64,000 nt of DNA from Lactiplantibacillus nangangensis (lineage in GTDB: Bacteria; Bacillota; Bacilli; Lactobacillales; Lactobacillaceae), in NCBI RefSeq assembly GCF_005405065.1, contig NZ_BJDI01000006.1, positions 57,699 to 121,698 on the forward strand, read 5' to 3'. The translations under genes and the position numbers were made by a program. Positions 17,291-26,226 of the stretch are shown here, in pieces; the stretch's first letter is position 1; every line of letters starts with the position of its first letter. The notes under the pieces are model-generated. The model saw only the letters and a program-made list of their open reading frames with translations. It was not told the DNA's origin and ran no database searches.

Positions 17291-17398
17291 AAGCCGGGTT
17301 GCTTCTGAGCATAGCCTAGCCACCAGCATAATGCGTATTTTGCATTGTGCTGGTGGCGTAGCTAAGCGGAGGAAGCAGGCTTGCCGAACACGTTTCGG
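17291..17398. repeat. Structured intergenic element A1
   Basis: A long interrupted hairpin: TAGCCACCAGCATAATGC pairs with GCATTGTGCTGGTGGCGTAG, and outside it AAGCC..TGCTTC pairs with GAAGCAGGCTT. A second small hairpin (CCGAACACGTTTCGG) follows at once and a variant of it recurs near 17445. I see no coding potential. Function unknown. Confidence 0.55.
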
Positions 17399-17489
17399 CT
17401 ATCAAAGTAGGAACGGCTGGCGTAGCAAGCGGAAGACGCTGCCCGAGCGAACACGTTTCGGCTGTCTAGGTAGAAACAGTCTCATTCGC

Positions 17490-17672
17490 GTGCGGCTTCC
17501 GCTGACCAGCAGGAACGCCGTGGGGCAGACCTGAAGCCTGAAAAGCGGTCTTCAGGGCGCTTTTCAGCCGATAGCCTACGTCTAAAAAGACGGTCAGTCC
17601 CTAAACTGCCGGTAATTCATCGACAGCTAAGGGACTCGACACGGCGTTCCTACTGGTCAGCTCCAGCGGCAC
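17490..17672. repeat. Structured intergenic element A2, about 33-base inverted ends with inner hairpins
   Basis: The ends pair over about 33 bases (GACCAGCAGGAACGCCGTG with CACGGCGTTCCTACTGGTC, plus GTGCGGC/GCGGCAC outside). Inside lie CTGAAAAGCG/CGCTTTTCAG, CCTGAAG/CTTCAGG, CGTCT/AGACG and AGTCCCT/AGGGACT pairs, some of them mutually exclusive. This is a multi-branched structure in a 1,014-base gene-free stretch (17274-18287). It may be a mobile miniature element or a structured RNA. Confidence 0.6.
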
Positions 17673-17756
17673 TCATATTGTGCTTTCAATGAATAAGAAT
17701 GATGCAACTGAATTGCAAAAATTTGAATGTTTGCAGGATTATCTTCTGAATGATTA

Positions 17757-17803
17757 ATAGCGCCGAAACTAATTGAGCTTTAATTGGTTTCGGTGCTATT
17801 TTT
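17757..17803 (+). terminator. Terminator-like hairpin
   Basis: ATAGCGCCGAAAC and the following AATT pair with AATTGGTTTCGGTGCTAT, followed by TTTT. It could end transcripts from element A or read-through from the SDR operon. Confidence 0.75.
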
Positions 17804-18021
17804 GGTGTGATCTGATTTTATTTTTTATTAGCAAAATTTACGGCAAGGACCACTACGAAAATAAGCACACCATTTCTTGTTCCAATTATTGAAAAAGTAT
17901 CGTTTGCTTCATGTAAATCAATGTAAAAAGCAGGTTAACTCACTCAATAAAATGGCTACTAGTCAGCCGGTAGGTAATCAAAATCAACTAAGCTTTTTTG
18001 ACCTAATTTGTCTAAAAACAA

Positions 18022-18073
18022 ATGGCAACTGCTATCATCAGATGGTTAAATCGATGATGATAGCAGTTGCCAT
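18022..18073 (-). terminator. Perfect 19-base inverted repeat, possible terminator of the ABC genes
   Basis: ATGGCAACTGCTATCATCA pairs perfectly with its partner across 14 bases. On the minus strand the hairpin is followed by a T-rich stretch (TTTGTTTTTAG), so it may end the ABC transcript coming from 20397. Confidence 0.55.
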
Positions 18074-18114
18074 ACTAAAGGTTTCATTCAGGTATAACCA
18101 CTCATTAGCCGAGA

Positions 18115-18255
18115 GGTTGGGGGTGTTAGGGCTCAATGGTGAAATTTTACTTAGCTGGCGGTGATTTGCCGGCAGGTTAGTAAAAGACCGGCTTTCGAGA
18201 CCGCACTGTGGCTCGAAAACGTGTCCACCACGTTCCAGCCCTAACACGCCCAACC
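18115..18255 (+). repeat. Structured element B, copy 1
   Basis: The outer stem GGTTGGGGGTGTTAGGGCT pairs with AGCCCTAACACGCCCAACC. Inside, TTTTACTTAGCTGGCGG pairs with the stretch ending AGTAAAA, and TTTCGAG pairs with CTCGAAA around a conserved ACCGC loop. GTCCACCACGTTCCA precedes the closing arm. Other copies lie at 43902, 49208 (inverted) and 49554. Confidence 0.8.
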
Positions 18256-18287
18256 GGTAGGCGGCAAGTGAGCACAATTTTGGGAAC

Positions 18288-19505
18288 TTATTTCAAACTA
18301 AGGCCACGTTTCAAGTTACCCCAGAAGCCAAGTTCATCCGTTTGTAGCATCAAGCCACCATAAATCTTGCCGATGTACCACATGCTGCCGATGACTGTTG
18401 CCAGTAAGATGACCATTGAAATGATGGCCTCGGGCATGGTGGCGGTCGCGTTGATCAACCGTAGCGGCATCAAGTATGAGGAGAAGAACGGAATGTAAGA
18501 AAAGACCGTTACGACACCACTACTTGGGCTTCCTTGAAAGGCCATCGCCATGACGAAGGTCAATAAATTCAAATAAATGACGGGCTGTGACGCTTTGCCA
18601 GCATCTTCCACGCGAGTGACTAAGGCACCGCAGAACGCCGAAACAACGGTGTAGAGCAAGACAGCTGCCAAGGCGAACAATAAATTAATTGATAATAAGT
18701 TGTGGAGGACTTTGCCGATGACGCTGGCGTATTGTTGCCATAGTCCGGCCGTGATGCGGCTGTGTTGGGCAAATTGAACCACCAATGCGCCACCGAGCAA
18801 GTAGACTAACAGTTGGGTGACAATCATGAGCAAGACGCCGTAGACTTTCCCATTAAAATACTTCCGTGGTGTGGTACTCGAGAAGACGACTTCCATGATC
18901 TTGGTTCCTTTTTCCGCGGCGATTTCTTGGGCGGTGATTGAAGAATAGGTCGTCAAAATCAAGTAGACGAAGAACACGAGAATATAAAATGAAATTGTTT
19001 TGGCGGCCTTATCTGAGGCCGTCTTTTTTTGAAGCTGTTGTTTGAATTTTGGTTGCACAGCCAAAGCTTGCTGCTGCGTGGTCGATAACTTCGCACGCTG
19101 CACATTCAATTGAGTCTGCGCGGTAGCCAGAAAACGTTGGATCTTAGCCTGATCACCACTATCGATCTCATTCGGGCCATTGAATGTTGCCGAAACTTGT
19201 TGATTAGTTGCCTTTAAGACCACGTAACCGTTGATATCACTACGATTAGTCGCTTTCTGGGCTGCCTTGACACTGGCATACTTTTTAGTTGTTGCGACGC
19301 CACTTTGCTTGATAAAGCTGGTCCGTAACCCCACATCGGTGCTAACTACGGCGAGATCACTTTTACTCTTGTTGGGCGTGGCAACGTAGGAAATGCCAAA
19401 GGTCATGCCAATAAATAGAAACGGCATTAAGACGAGCAACAGGAAACTCCAAGATTTCGTCTGTCGTAAATAAGTTTCACTGGTGACGATCCAAGTCTTA
19501 TTCAT
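18288..19505 (-). CDS. ABC transporter permease (NatB-like)
   Basis: The 405-residue protein opens with an N-terminal membrane segment (WSFLLLVLMPFLFIGMTFGI), has an extracellular domain of about 130 residues, then five or six membrane segments in the C-terminal half, including SSITAQEIAAEKGTKIMEVVFSSTTP. That motif is typical of NatB-type ABC-2 permeases, which export sodium or other substrates. The ATG at 19505 has GGAGG before it and overlaps the upstream ATPase gene by eight bases. Confidence 0.88.
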   Translation of the reverse strand: MNKTWIVTSETYLRQTKSWSFLLLVLMPFLFIGMTFGISYVATPNKSKSDLAVVSTDVGLRTSFIKQSGVATTKKYASVKAAQKATNRSDINGYVVLKATNQQVSATFNGPNEIDSGDQAKIQRFLATAQTQLNVQRAKLSTTQQQALAVQPKFKQQLQKKTASDKAAKTISFYILVFFVYLILTTYSSITAQEIAAEKGTKIMEVVFSSTTPRKYFNGKVYGVLLMIVTQLLVYLLGGALVVQFAQHSRITAGLWQQYASVIGKVLHNLLSINLLFALAAVLLYTVVSAFCGALVTRVEDAGKASQPVIYLNLLTFVMAMAFQGSPSSGVVTVFSYIPFFSSYLMPLRLINATATMPEAIISMVILLATVIGSMWYIGKIYGGLMLQTDELGFWGNLKRGLSLK

Positions 19506-20397
19506 GGTTACTTCCTCCCGCTTTAGTTCTGAAAATCTCATCAAGGGTCGGGGGCTGTTGGCTGAATTCTTGAATGTATTGGCCGTTGGTGACGGCGTCA
19601 AAGATTGCCGGACCAGCCGTTTCGTCAGCCAGTTGGAGGCGATAACGCTGGTCGCCGAGGGCTTTGACCGCTGAAACTTGTGGTAAATCTGCCAGCTGGT
19701 CAGCAGTCCAGTCGGTCGTCAAAAATAGGCGCGTCCGGCCAAACTGATTACGAACATCGTTGATTTTACCTTGCAAAACAACTTTGCCATTGCGCAACAT
19801 CACGAGTGAGTCGCAAACTTCTTCGACGTTACTCATGTCGTGACTTGAAAAAATGATGGCTGCGCCGCGTTGCTTTGCGGCTAAAATGGCCTGTTTTAGG
19901 AGATCTGAGTTGACGGGATCCAAGCCACTGAAAGGTTCATCAAGAATGATGAGTTGGGGGTCATGGATCAAGGTACAGATCAATTGGACTTTTTGCTGAT
20001 TACCTTTAGAGAGTTTGCTGATTTTGTCAGTGGGTTGTCCTTTGACGGCAAAGCGCTGCATCCAATCATTGATCTTCGGTTTGATCACTTTAGCCGGTTG
20101 ATTTTTCAACCGTGCCAAATAGACGATTTGTTGCGTGATCGTTAATTTTGGCATGAGGCTACGTTCTTCGGGCAAATAACCGATCTGATTGTAGTCATCG
20201 GCGGTCAGTGGTTGTCCATTCCAAGTAATGGCGCCGTTAAATTTCAAAAAGTTTAAGATACTGTGAAAGGTCGTTGACTTGCCAGCACCATTTTGACCAA
20301 TGAGGCCCATGATTTCCCCGTCATGGACGTCAAAGGAAACGTCGTTTAGTGCGTGCAACGTCCCGAAATTTTTACTGATATGTGCTACCGTTAGCAT
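19498..20397 (-). CDS. ABC transporter ATP-binding protein (NatA-like)
   Basis: Walker A GQNGAGKSTT, signature LSKGNQQKVQLI and Walker B LIILDEPFSGLDPVN are present, with a C-terminal extension after residue 220 as in NatA. The KGNQQ form of the signature is usual in this subfamily. It is translationally coupled to the permease and together they form an exporter. Possible substrates are Na+ or an antimicrobial compound; the sequence does not decide. Confidence 0.92.
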   Translation of the reverse strand: MLTVAHISKNFGTLHALNDVSFDVHDGEIMGLIGQNGAGKSTTFHSILNFLKFNGAITWNGQPLTADDYNQIGYLPEERSLMPKLTITQQIVYLARLKNQPAKVIKPKINDWMQRFAVKGQPTDKISKLSKGNQQKVQLICTLIHDPQLIILDEPFSGLDPVNSDLLKQAILAAKQRGAAIIFSSHDMSNVEEVCDSLVMLRNGKVVLQGKINDVRNQFGRTRLFLTTDWTADQLADLPQVSAVKALGDQRYRLQLADETAGPAIFDAVTNGQYIQEFSQQPPTLDEIFRTKAGGSNHE

Positions 20398-20471
20398 GTT
20401 ACCGCCCCCAATAAATTAGAATAAGTTAATTATGGCGTAGATTGGTAAGGGTTGCAACTGGATTACGTTGG

Positions 20472-20960
20472 TTAGACGCGTTCCAAACGTAATAATTGGC
20501 GTTTCATCGGTAGGCCACCACGATAGCCACCTAATTGGCCGTCTTTGCGGACAATGCGATGGCAGGGAATAATCATCAATAATGGGTTACGTCCGACCGC
20601 TGAAGCAATCGCTCGCACCGCTTCTGGCCGTTGCAGTTTTGCTGCTAAGTCCGAGTAAGTCCAAGTGGTGCCATAGGGGACTGTTTGCAGCGTTTGCCAA
20701 ACTTGTTGTTGGAAAGCCGTGCCATATGAAAGGTCGAGTGGTAGACTGAATTCAGTTTTCTGACCAGCTAAATAGGCAGTCAACTCGCGGTCAGCAGTCT
20801 GGTTAGCGTTTGGATCAACGTGGGTGGTTGCGGTTGGATAAAATTGTTGCCACTCGTCGGTAGGACCATTTGCGCTGCCCACAAAGGCTAGTCCACGCGA
20901 CGTTGAACCAAGCCAAAAAGTTTGTTCAGTTATGGTTAATTGGGTTAGAGTAAGTTGCAT
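20472..20960 (-). CDS. ogt: Methylated-DNA--[protein]-cysteine S-methyltransferase
   Basis: The active-site motif IPCHR is present with acceptor Cys133, along with the DNA-recognition part TYSDLAAKLQRPEAVRAIASAVGRNP. The enzyme removes alkyl groups from O6 of guanine in a suicide reaction. Length (162 aa) fits Ogt. It diverges from adaA, the two forming an alkylation-repair pair with a shared 141-base intergenic region. Confidence 0.95.
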   Translation of the reverse strand: MQLTLTQLTITEQTFWLGSTSRGLAFVGSANGPTDEWQQFYPTATTHVDPNANQTADRELTAYLAGQKTEFSLPLDLSYGTAFQQQVWQTLQTVPYGTTWTYSDLAAKLQRPEAVRAIASAVGRNPLLMIIPCHRIVRKDGQLGGYRGGLPMKRQLLRLERV

Positions 20961-21101
20961 TAGGTAGGACCTCCAGGATTAATTTAGCGTCAGTATAGCA
21001 GAAATTGACCGGCGAAAGTTTTAATATCTTGCTTTTTAATTTGTGACGTGATGGATTGGTCCTAATATTGCCGTATAATTTGATTAAAGGAGGACTACCT
21101 G

Positions 21102-21656
21102 ATGCTGACCTTGACGGACCAACGTTTTCAAGCAATTGAACAAAACGATGCCACGCAAGATGGCGCTTTTTATTACGGTGTGACGAGCACCGGCATTTTT
21201 TGTCGACCGAGTTGTCATTCACGGTTGCCCCAACGCGATCATTTAGTCTTATTTGAGACAGTTGAAGCGGCGCTGGCGGCAGGCTTTCGACCTTGCAAAC
21301 GTTGTCGACCAGCTGGTCAAGTCGTTTCAACGGCGGAATGGGTCACCGAAATCAATCAGATCATCATGACCCACTATCAAACGAAACTAGATTTGAACAC
21401 GCTGGCAATGTTAGCGCATGGTGCGCCATACTATTTGCATCATGTTTATCAACAACAAACGGGACAGACGCCAATGGCTCATTTGAAGCACGTTCGGTTG
21501 ACGCAGGCCCAGAAACTGTTAGTGACGACGCAGATACCGGTGAGTGAGGTTGCGCTAACTTGTGGTTTCCAATCGGCCGCTTATTTTAGTACGGTCTTCA
21601 AGCAAGCAACTCAACTGACACCACGCCAGTATCGGCAAAAAAACAGCCACACTTAA
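21102..21656 (+). CDS. adaA: AdaA-type methylphosphotriester DNA methyltransferase and AraC-type activator
   Basis: The N-terminal Ada zinc domain has its four cysteines (FCRPSC at 34 and 38, CKRC at 65 and 68); the first is the methyl acceptor. The C-terminal AraC helix-turn-helix pair follows (VSEVALTCGFQSAAYFSTVFKQ). On methylation of the cysteine such proteins activate repair genes, here probably the divergent ogt. A TATAAT box lies at 21074-21079. There is no Ogt domain, so it is AdaA rather than full Ada. Confidence 0.93.
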   Translation: MLTLTDQRFQAIEQNDATQDGAFYYGVTSTGIFCRPSCHSRLPQRDHLVLFETVEAALAAGFRPCKRCRPAGQVVSTAEWVTEINQIIMTHYQTKLDLNTLAMLAHGAPYYLHHVYQQQTGQTPMAHLKHVRLTQAQKLLVTTQIPVSEVALTCGFQSAAYFSTVFKQATQLTPRQYRQKNSHT

Positions 21657-21691
21657 AAAGCGCGACTGTTCGTTTAAATCAGTTTTAAATT

Positions 21692-22588
21692 TTAGTAGTA
21701 ACCGTTAGCTTCCCAGAAAGTCTTAGCAGCTGTCCATGAACCGTAACGTGAGGTCACGTAAGCAGTAGCTACGGCCTCTTGGTTCGCAGCGGAGGTATCA
21801 CCGTTTAACAAAGATTTTGTTAATTGATATTTACCATAGTAATTACCGTTGGAAGCAGTGTATGAGCCACCAGATTCCTTGCTGGCAATCCAAGCTTTAG
21901 CAGCGGCATCTGAACTTGAGCTCGTTGTCGTTGAACTGCTGGTTGAAGTGGTTGAACTAGTATTCGCACTAGTTGAACTGCTTGAGCTAGCATTAGTCGA
22001 GTAACTTAAGTTCGTCGTTGAAGCGGATGAGGCCGTCGAAGATGATGATTGACTAGCTGCGGATGAAGCGACACTTGAACTAGCGCTACTTTGGCTAGTT
22101 GCACTTGATGAAGCTGCGGACGACGTTGAGCTGGCGCTGGTCGTACTACTTTGACTAGCAGCACTCGTTGGGGCAGTTGACGAAGCAGACTTGGGTCTGC
22201 TTTGGCTAGCGACACTGGTCTTTGATGACGATGACGCTACGGATTGCACGCTGCTTTGACTAGCCGCGCTCGTCGTTGACGTTGTGCTGGCACTAGTGGC
22301 CGTGTGGGTACTTTGACTAGCAGTGCTAGTTGGTACCGTGGCGGTGACAGTCGTTGTTTTAGCATCGGAGCCATTAACTTCTAATTTGTCGCCAACAAAA
22401 ATTAAATTAACGTTCTTTAATTTGTTTGCTTTTTGGATTGCAGCCACCGTTGTCTTGTGCGTTTCTGCAATGGCACTAACGGTATCGCCGGCCTTAACGG
22501 TAACGGTATCGGCATTTGCAATCGTGGTTCCGATGGCAAATAAACCAGTGGCAGCTACGGATGATAATAGTACACTTTTAATCTTCAT
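21692..22588 (-). CDS. Secreted LysM protein with Ser/Thr-rich linker and transglycosylase-like C-terminus
   Basis: A signal peptide (about residues 1-26) is followed by a LysM domain (VTVKAGDTVSAIAETHKTTVAAIQ, about 27-72), then about 150 residues of almost pure S, T, A and Q, and a C-terminal domain with WIASKESGGSY and NYYGKYQL. That C-terminus matches the lysozyme-like domain of aggregation-promoting-factor or Sceptre-type proteins. It should sit in the cell wall and cut or bind peptidoglycan. The linker is a likely target for O-glycosylation, and two glycosyltransferase genes lie divergently next door. Confidence 0.9.
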   Translation of the reverse strand: MKIKSVLLSSVAATGLFAIGTTIANADTVTVKAGDTVSAIAETHKTTVAAIQKANKLKNVNLIFVGDKLEVNGSDAKTTTVTATVPTSTASQSTHTATSASTTSTTSAASQSSVQSVASSSSKTSVASQSRPKSASSTAPTSAASQSSTTSASSTSSAASSSATSQSSASSSVASSAASQSSSSTASSASTTNLSYSTNASSSSSTSANTSSTTSTSSSTTTSSSSDAAAKAWIASKESGGSYTASNGNYYGKYQLTKSLLNGDTSAANQEAVATAYVTSRYGSWTAAKTFWEANGYY

Positions 22589-22691
22589 AAAAATTAATTC
22601 ACTCCTGTATTTGTGTGATTGTCTAATTAACTCGCTTTACTTCATAGTTTAGTGACCAACGTTGTCGTTGATTAACTAAACAACGGTGCCA

Positions 22692-22719
22692 AGTATAGAC
22701 GCCCAGTGTTGCAGGACAA
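22692..22719 (-). promoter_or_regulatory. Promoter of the LysM gene
   Basis: On the minus strand TTGTCC (22714-22719) and TATACT (22692-22697) are 16 bases apart, leaving a leader of about 100 bases. The 398-base gap 22589-22986 also holds a TGCTATAAT extended -10 (22937-22945) for the glycosyltransferases. Confidence 0.6.
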
Positions 22720-22986
22720 TAAACGGCAAGTTACAGTTTGCAGGCTTTTTGTAATAAAAAGCGATTATTGTAACTTGTTGTAACGATTTAACAAATTCAT
22801 CACAAATTATTAATAAATTCGTCAATTGACCACATCAAAACTGTTATTTTGGGTGTTGGCTTTACCAAATCAGTTCTAAAATCGCTGATAAAAGATTTAA
22901 GATAGACCCGTGAATCCTTAAAAAAACAAGGAAGTTTGCTATAATCGACAACACGAACCACTATGACATCTGAGAGAGGCGAGAGT

Positions 22987-24531
22987 ATGTATTACTTTGT
23001 GAATACTAGCATTAATCCGAAAAAATCCGGCATTGAACATGCGGAAATGAAACGGCTCGCACTATTTAATCAACATCAAGTGCCGGCCAAAATGGTGACA
23101 CGGTTCTTTTCGTTGTCATTGCATCAAACTTTAAAAGCAGCAGGCATTAGCGCCAACAATCAAGTTAATCTTTTTGATTTTATTCAACACTCGACAACGC
23201 TTAAAACCCAAAAGTTCACGATCGACGACTTGCACTTGGCGAAAAGCTTGCGCGTCCAGCCTGATGGGCATAATTTTGTCGTTTATCAGCAAAATCAACT
23301 CCTGATGCGCGTCAATACGTTTGCGCCCGATTATCAACAAGTTAATAATGTGCAGACTTATGACCAGCAAGGCAAATTAGTTAAAACTGATTGGTATGAT
23401 ACCCGTGGTTTCAAAGGGTTAGAACAGTTTTATACGTTTGACGGTCAGGTTGCCAGTGAACAAGTCTTCAATCCGGCTGGTGAAGTGGTTTATCAAACCT
23501 TTCATATGCCAAGTCGGCAAAACGTGACGCAAAATTCGTTGTATCGTTTTATTAATTATCATGGTCAAGACTGGTCGTTTACTGGTGAACAACAGATGAC
23601 GACGTTCTTCTTAGATGAATTGAATCGTGAGACGCCACAGTCGGTCTTTATTATTGATCGGACCTATGAATTGGCCTACTCTGCGTTACAAATGCGGACT
23701 AAAGCCTTCAAGGTGATGCATTTACACAGTAATCACGTGAATGATCCTGATCATCCTAAGACGGCCACCCTTAATTATAATTATGCTTATGCTTTGAATA
23801 ATTTGGCAGATTGGAACGGGGTCATTGCAGCCACCGCCCAACAGACGGCTGACTTTGTGGATCGGTATGGTAATCAGCCGCCAGTCTTCACTATTCCGGT
23901 TGGAATCGTGCCAGATGCGACATTGAAGGCCCAGCATCCGCGCTGGTCAAGTCGAACGCCGGGTAAGATTATTTTTGTTGCCCGTTTATCGGAAGAAAAG
24001 CAGCAAAGTCATGTGTTGCGTGCCTTTAAAAAAGTGCACGCTGCTATTCCAGCGACGACCTTAGATTTTTGGGGTTATGCGAATGGTGATACTGGTAAAG
24101 AATTGAAAAAGTTGGTTCGGGAGCTGTCCCTTACTGACGCGGTTAAATTTAATGATTACACGCAAGATTTAGCCCCCGTTTATAATCACGCGCAGTTGGC
24201 AATGTTAACGTCGCGGGCAGAAGGCTTCGCGCTAGCTTTATTAGAAGGACAATCACATGGGGTGCCACAGATTGCCTATGATGTGAAATATGGTCCTCGT
24301 GATATTATCCGTGCGGGCCAAGATGGTGAATTGGTGCCTGTCAATGATATCGACGCTTTAGCTACGGCGATGATTAAGCTATTGCAGGACCCAGACCGGT
24401 TGCAAGCGTACAGTAAGCAAGCGTATCAGGATGCGGAACGCTACAGTACCACTGCCGTCTGGCAAAAATGGCAACCGTTGATGGCGGCCGCTGACAAGTT
24501 TTATCACCCAGAGAGTGAGGCGTTGAAATGA
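22987..24531 (+). CDS. GT4 glycosyltransferase of the TagE/GtfA type, first of a pair
   Basis: The protein starts MYYFVNTSINPKKSGIEHAE and has a TagE/GtfA-type N-terminal half, then a GT4 catalytic half with KIIFVARLSEEKQ, FNDYTQDL and the E-x7-E motif SRAEGFALALLEGQSHGVP. Known relatives add glucose to poly(glycerol phosphate) teichoic acid or N-acetylglucosamine to Ser-rich proteins. I use the ATG at 22987, with AGAGGCGAG before it, rather than 22963. It overlaps the paralogue downstream by four bases. Confidence 0.88.
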   Translation: MYYFVNTSINPKKSGIEHAEMKRLALFNQHQVPAKMVTRFFSLSLHQTLKAAGISANNQVNLFDFIQHSTTLKTQKFTIDDLHLAKSLRVQPDGHNFVVYQQNQLLMRVNTFAPDYQQVNNVQTYDQQGKLVKTDWYDTRGFKGLEQFYTFDGQVASEQVFNPAGEVVYQTFHMPSRQNVTQNSLYRFINYHGQDWSFTGEQQMTTFFLDELNRETPQSVFIIDRTYELAYSALQMRTKAFKVMHLHSNHVNDPDHPKTATLNYNYAYALNNLADWNGVIAATAQQTADFVDRYGNQPPVFTIPVGIVPDATLKAQHPRWSSRTPGKIIFVARLSEEKQQSHVLRAFKKVHAAIPATTLDFWGYANGDTGKELKKLVRELSLTDAVKFNDYTQDLAPVYNHAQLAMLTSRAEGFALALLEGQSHGVPQIAYDVKYGPRDIIRAGQDGELVPVNDIDALATAMIKLLQDPDRLQAYSKQAYQDAERYSTTAVWQKWQPLMAAADKFYHPESEALK

Positions 24532-26036
24532 TTTTCTTTGTCAATCAGTATTTAATGGCGCTAAATTCGGGCGTTGAGCATGCTGAGTTCAAACGATTAC
24601 AGCTATTCAAGCAGCATCAAGTGCCGGCGCAACTTGTGACGCGCCAATTTGACGGGTTGTTACATCAGAATATGCGTCGCTTTAAGCTGGCGGATGATCA
24701 AATGGCTAATTTATTCGATTTCTTCCGGGGAACGTTGACTTATCCGGCTAAAGTTGTCAAAATCGATGCACTGGATTTTCCGCGTGCTTACAATATTAAG
24801 CCAAATCCGAATGTCAGTGAAGTGATGGAAGGGGATCGACTAGTTGCCAAGGTTCATTTTGTGCCAAGTACGGTTGGACATGTTTACTTTATTGAAATTT
24901 TTGATCAGTTTGGCAACGTGGTACAGCGGACCGACTACGATGAACGTGGTTTTAAGGCGCGCGATGAATTTTATTCGCCAACGGCTGAACCAATTACTGA
25001 TCTTTATTATCGGCCAGATGGGTCTCGTTTTGCGGAAGCCTACTATGGTCATAACTCAGCTGGTGTGAACGTGGTGACCCTCTGCAAACTGATTAATTAT
25101 CATGGTCAAGATTATTACTTTAATGGTGAAGAAGACTGGTATCGGTTCTTCTTAGATGAATTGAATCGACTCAATGGTGGGGAGAATACGTTTATCGCGG
25201 ATCGTCCCTTAGCTGCTCAACAGCCAGTCATTGAAATGCAAACGCCGGCGCGTAAATATTTATGGCTACCGACACCGCATGCCGTTGATCCGCGTGATCA
25301 AGTTTATTCCAACCTAAATAATGCCTATGTCTATGGGATTCATCAACATTTGACTGCTTTAGATGGCTTGATCACAAGTACGGCTCAACAGCAACGTGAC
25401 TTGTCACAGTGGCTGGGCGGTCAGTCACCGCGGCCAATTTATACGATTTCGGCGGGGGTCGTGTCAGCTGATCAAGCAGCACGGCCGAAGGTACCATTAG
25501 CCGAACGCCACGCCCATCAAATTATTTATACTGGGCGCGTTGATGAAGGTCGCCGCGTGGATCAAATTATCACTGCATTTGAACGGGTTAAGCGTTCTAT
25601 TACGGATGCCACTTTAGTCATTCACGGTTATGGATCAGCTATTGATCGCTTAAAGGCGCAAGTCGCTAAGCTAAAATTAACGGCCAGCGTGACTTTTGCG
25701 GGCTATCAACCTGATTTAACAACGGTCTATGATCAAGCTGGAGCATATGTCTATGCTGGTGAAAGTGATGCGCAACCACTTTCGCTGATTGAAGCGCTTG
25801 GTCATGGTGTGCCAGTGGTGGCTTATGATGTGAATTATGGCCCCCGCGATGTGATTAAAGATGGCAAAAATGGGTACTTGATCAAGGACGGTGCCATTGA
25901 CCAATTAGCGGCTGGATTATTACGGACGATTGAAAATCCTAAGAAGCAGCAACGGCTGATTGACGGCGCTTATCAGAGCAGTCAAGCTTACAGTGATGCT
26001 GCGGTTTGGCAACAATGGCAACAAATTATTGGTTGA
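24528..26036 (+). CDS. GT4 glycosyltransferase of the TagE/GtfB type, second of a pair
   Basis: This is a paralogue of the gene before it: same opening (MIFFVNQYLMALNSGVEHAE), same FFLDELNR block, and IIYTGRVDEGRRVDQI plus SDAQPLSLIEALGHGVP in the catalytic half. In this copy the first glutamate of the E-x7-E motif differs (GESDAQPLSLIEA), which suggests one partner may be non-catalytic or altered, as in GtfA/GtfB complexes. The ATGA overlap implies coupled synthesis, probably of a heteromeric enzyme. Confidence 0.86.
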   Translation: MIFFVNQYLMALNSGVEHAEFKRLQLFKQHQVPAQLVTRQFDGLLHQNMRRFKLADDQMANLFDFFRGTLTYPAKVVKIDALDFPRAYNIKPNPNVSEVMEGDRLVAKVHFVPSTVGHVYFIEIFDQFGNVVQRTDYDERGFKARDEFYSPTAEPITDLYYRPDGSRFAEAYYGHNSAGVNVVTLCKLINYHGQDYYFNGEEDWYRFFLDELNRLNGGENTFIADRPLAAQQPVIEMQTPARKYLWLPTPHAVDPRDQVYSNLNNAYVYGIHQHLTALDGLITSTAQQQRDLSQWLGGQSPRPIYTISAGVVSADQAARPKVPLAERHAHQIIYTGRVDEGRRVDQIITAFERVKRSITDATLVIHGYGSAIDRLKAQVAKLKLTASVTFAGYQPDLTTVYDQAGAYVYAGESDAQPLSLIEALGHGVPVVAYDVNYGPRDVIKDGKNGYLIKDGAIDQLAAGLLRTIENPKKQQRLIDGAYQSSQAYSDAAVWQQWQQIIG

Positions 26037-26053
26037 AGTTAACTTTTGCTTTC

Positions 26054-26138
26054 AGTTGTCGCTTTCGGTGGTCGCCGATGGTATGCGGTTCCTCGCCAGC
26101 ATGTTATCAGTGACAACCGAAAGCGACAATGCGCAACT
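26054..26138. repeat. Short hairpin element related to element C
   Basis: TTGTCGCTTTCGG pairs with CCGAAAGCGACAA. The inner part, CAGCATGTTATCAGTGACAA, resembles the end of the elements at 2642 and 52020. It looks like a miniature or internally deleted member of the C family. Confidence 0.55.
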
Positions 26139-26182
26139 AGCTTTCACCCCTTAGTTATTAAGCTTGAATAAACGACACAAAG

Positions 26183-26213
26183 AAGCTGCTGAAAAAATTC
26201 AGCAGCTTTTTTA
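26183..26213. terminator. Terminator between the glycosyltransferases and the LysR gene
   Basis: AAGCTGCTGAA pairs with TTCAGCAGCTT around a short A-rich loop, followed by T residues. Confidence 0.88.
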
Positions 26214-26226
26214 ATGTCTTGAAGAG

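Noticed and set aside
17877..18164. A 95-codon open frame between elements A and B
   Set aside because: It spans a perfect inverted repeat and the arm of element B and lacks a ribosome site.
22745..22800. WalR-type binding site before the LysM gene
   Set aside because: Two TGTAAC units are present but four bases apart, not the five required for the usual WalR box.
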